From Erysipelotrichaceae bacterium (GTDB taxonomy: Bacteria; Bacillota_I; Bacilli_A; Erysipelotrichales; Erysipelotrichaceae), in NCBI GenBank assembly GCA_017431225.1, contig JAFRLM010000025.1, positions 1 to 64,000 of the forward strand: a stretch of DNA of 64,000 nt, read 5' to 3'. The translations under genes were made by a program, and so were the position numbers. The first letter of the stretch is position 1; each line of letters begins with the position of its first letter. Positions 62,862-64,000 of this stretch are shown piece by piece. The notes below the pieces were generated by a model, which worked only from the letters and a program-made list of their open reading frames with translations, ran no database searches and had not been told where the DNA came from.

Positions 62862-63064
62862 AAACGTCCCTAAGGACGTTTATAACGTGGTACCACCTTA
62901 ATTTGCATTGCTGCCTTGATTCCTTAACGCGGATAAACGGAAGGACTTACTCTCTTCAGCCCTTCAGCTCCAAGACGACTTTTCTTCCGCTGTCCGTATC
63001 CGTTTCAGCAAGCCGGATATCTCTATGTGTCACCACCGGAATACTTCCTTCTTTTCAGTGCTTT
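62862..63064 (-). promoter_or_regulatory. T-box riboswitch, valine-specific, upstream of valS
   Basis: The conserved T-box sequence AAGGTGGTACCACG is present exactly (62886-62899, minus strand). It is followed by a terminator stem AAACGTCC / GGACGTTT with a T run (62862-62881). Upstream, Stem I can be seen: a GGAAGTA segment, an AGAGA bulge and an apical loop with TTGCTGAAA closed by TCCG/CGGA. Tandem GUC triplets (62974-62979) lie where the specifier loop is expected; GUC is a valine codon. Uncharged tRNA(Val) should bind and prevent termination. Confidence 0.93.
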
Positions 63065-63070
63065 GAAAAA

Positions 63071-63099
63071 ATTATAAGGGATAGCGTTTAGTTTGACAA
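63071..63099 (-). promoter_or_regulatory. valS promoter
   Basis: TTGTCA (63094-63099) and a perfect TATAAT (63071-63076) are 17 bp apart on the minus strand. The -35 box lies within the last codons of engB. The transcript starts about 225 nt before valS. Confidence 0.82.
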
Positions 63100-63660
63100 G
63101 TCTTCCTCTTTTCCGGAAAACTGCTTTAAAAGCTCCTGATAAACATCTTTGCGGCGGATGTCGGTAAGGATGAAGTTTTCCTTCTCCTCGCCCAGTTCCG
63201 CGGCGATCTTATTGACCGCCTGGATGTTCTGGTTGCGCGACTGCTTATCGGTCTTGGTGATGACGATGCGGTACGGGATACCGCTCTGCCGGACATAGTC
63301 CAGCATGATCTGATCGTCCTCACTCGGGATACGGCGCACATCGAGCAGGATCAGCACTTCCCTGAGCGCCTTGCGGCGGGCGAAGTACTCATTCATCATC
63401 TTGCGGTAAAGCAATTGCTCCTTCTGTGTACGCTTGGCATAACCGTAGCCGGGCGCGTCAACCAGGGTAAAACCGTCTGCCTGATAGAAATTCAGCATGC
63501 GGGTCTTACCGGGCGTTTTGCCGACATAGGCGATCTTCTGGCCGAACAGGCAGTTGATGAATGTCGATTTGCCGACATTGCTGCGTCCGACCAGAAGGTA
63601 TTCGCGTTCACTTTCCGGCCACTGTGCCGCGCTGACGGCACTTGTCAGAAAGCGTGTCAT
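63088..63660 (-). CDS. engB: Ribosome biogenesis GTP-binding protein EngB/YsxC
   Basis: EngB is a small GTPase needed for 50S subunit assembly. The protein has 190 residues with P-loop GRSNVGKST (near 26), [18 protein letters not shown] (near 70) and TKTD (near 138). It overlaps the lon stop by 4 nt; lon-engB is a common pair. Confidence 0.95.
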   Translation of the reverse strand: MTRFLTSAVSAAQWPESEREYLLVGRSNVGKSTFINCLFGQKIAYVGKTPGKTRMLNFYQADGFTLVDAPGYGYAKRTQKEQLLYRKMMNEYFARRKALREVLILLDVRRIPSEDDQIMLDYVRQSGIPYRIVITKTDKQSRNQNIQAVNKIAAELGEEKENFILTDIRRKDVYQELLKQFSGKEEDLSN

Positions 63661-64000
63661 TCGTTCACCAGCGCTTCTTTGATGATCTGATCGACCTTCT
63701 CGGCAGGTACGTAACGGACAGTGTCCTTAACAGCCTGCGGGATGTCATCGAGATCCTTGACGTTTCCTTTCGGGATGAAGATCGTGCTGATACCGGAACG
63801 GTGAGCCGCCAGAGATTTCTCTTTCAGACCGCCGATCGGCAATACGTTACCGCGCAGAGTCACTTCACCGGTCATCGCGATATCGCTGCGGACAGCCTTG
63901 CCGGTGATCGCCGATACGAGCGCGGTCGTGATCGTGACGCCTGCGGACGGACCGTCTTTCGGGACAGCGCCTTCCGGTACGTGGATATGGATATCGTTCT
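63657..64000 (-). CDS. lon: ATP-dependent protease Lon, C-terminal part (cut by window edge)
   Basis: Only the last 114 residues or so lie in the window; the frame is open to its right edge. This part is the S16 proteolytic domain, with the catalytic Ser in KDGPSAGVT and the catalytic Lys in [18 protein letters not shown] and [14 protein letters not shown] also match Lon. Lon degrades misfolded and some regulatory proteins. It overlaps engB by 4 nt. The ATPase domain must lie beyond position 64000. Confidence 0.95.
   Translation of the reverse strand, partial: NDIHIHVPEGAVPKDGPSAGVTITTALVSAITGKAVRSDIAMTGEVTLRGNVLPIGGLKEKSLAAHRSGISTIFIPKGNVKDLDDIPQAVKDTVRYVPAEKVDQIIKEALVNE

Noticed and set aside
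1..64000. CRISPR arrays, insertion sequences, tRNA or rRNA genes
   Set aside because: None could be seen on either strand; repeats found were short and local.

Overview
The window is 64 kb of ordinary bacterial chromosome from a low-to-medium GC member of the Bacillota (Firmicutes). It most resembles the Erysipelotrichia. The reasons are an SMC of about 980 residues (a size also known from Mollicutes), a strongly diverged FtsA, a PASTA kinase with its IreB partner, and Bacillus-like gene clusters from which several usual members are missing. The class assignment is an inference from gene content and protein form, not from a search. No rRNA, tRNA, insertion sequence, prophage or CRISPR array was seen.

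Layout. 1-1.7 kb: gltX on the minus strand. 1.8-8.5 kb (plus): a heterodimeric ABC exporter, lspA, an RluD-type pseudouridine synthase, a rhomboid protease and dCMP deaminase. 8.5-9.0 kb: a DUF5662 gene, divergent from nusB. 9.1-16.6 kb (plus): nusB-xseA-xseB-ispA-dxs-recN-xerD, then padR. 16.8-23.5 kb (minus): hup, and smc-ftsY-ylxM-ackA-nrnA. 23.6-27.7 kb (minus): holA, serine dehydratase, U32 peptidase. 27.9-33.6 kb (minus): alaS-ireB-ruvX-DUF1292-mltG-udk-greA. 33.7-38.4 kb (minus): rdgB, DUF1461, trmL, VanY-type carboxypeptidase, YfcE-type phosphoesterase, HerA-like ATPase. 38.4-43.2 kb: a lipid kinase (plus), then phoH, rpsU, a Mur-ligase-like protein and mtaB (minus). 43.4-46.0 kb: two tandem CNNM/CBS membrane proteins (plus). 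46.0-50.5 kb (minus): S9 peptidase, ftsZ, ftsA. 50.6 kb: rpmB (plus). 50.8-58.3 kb (minus): priA-rsmB-rlmN-prpC-prkC-rpe. 58.4-64 kb (minus): a lipoprotein, valS with its T-box leader followed by an alpha/beta hydrolase, engB, and the 3' end of lon.

Function. Nearly everything is housekeeping: translation (gltX, alaS, valS, rpsU, rpmB, RNA modification), replication and repair (holA, priA, recN, xseAB, xerD, ruvX, smc), division and envelope (ftsA, ftsZ, mltG, lspA, VanY, Mur-like), isoprenoids (ispA, dxs), and PASTA-kinase signalling (prkC, prpC, ireB).

What stands out. At least ten start codons sit only 6-9 nt downstream of a good -10 box and have no Shine-Dalgarno sequence, so their mRNAs should be leaderless or nearly so. 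A MurE-like protein has lost the ATP-binding and other catalytic motifs of Mur ligases. FtsA has lost both phosphate-binding loops. SMC has shortened both coiled-coil arms by about the same amount. A phased triple repeat lies over the hup promoter.
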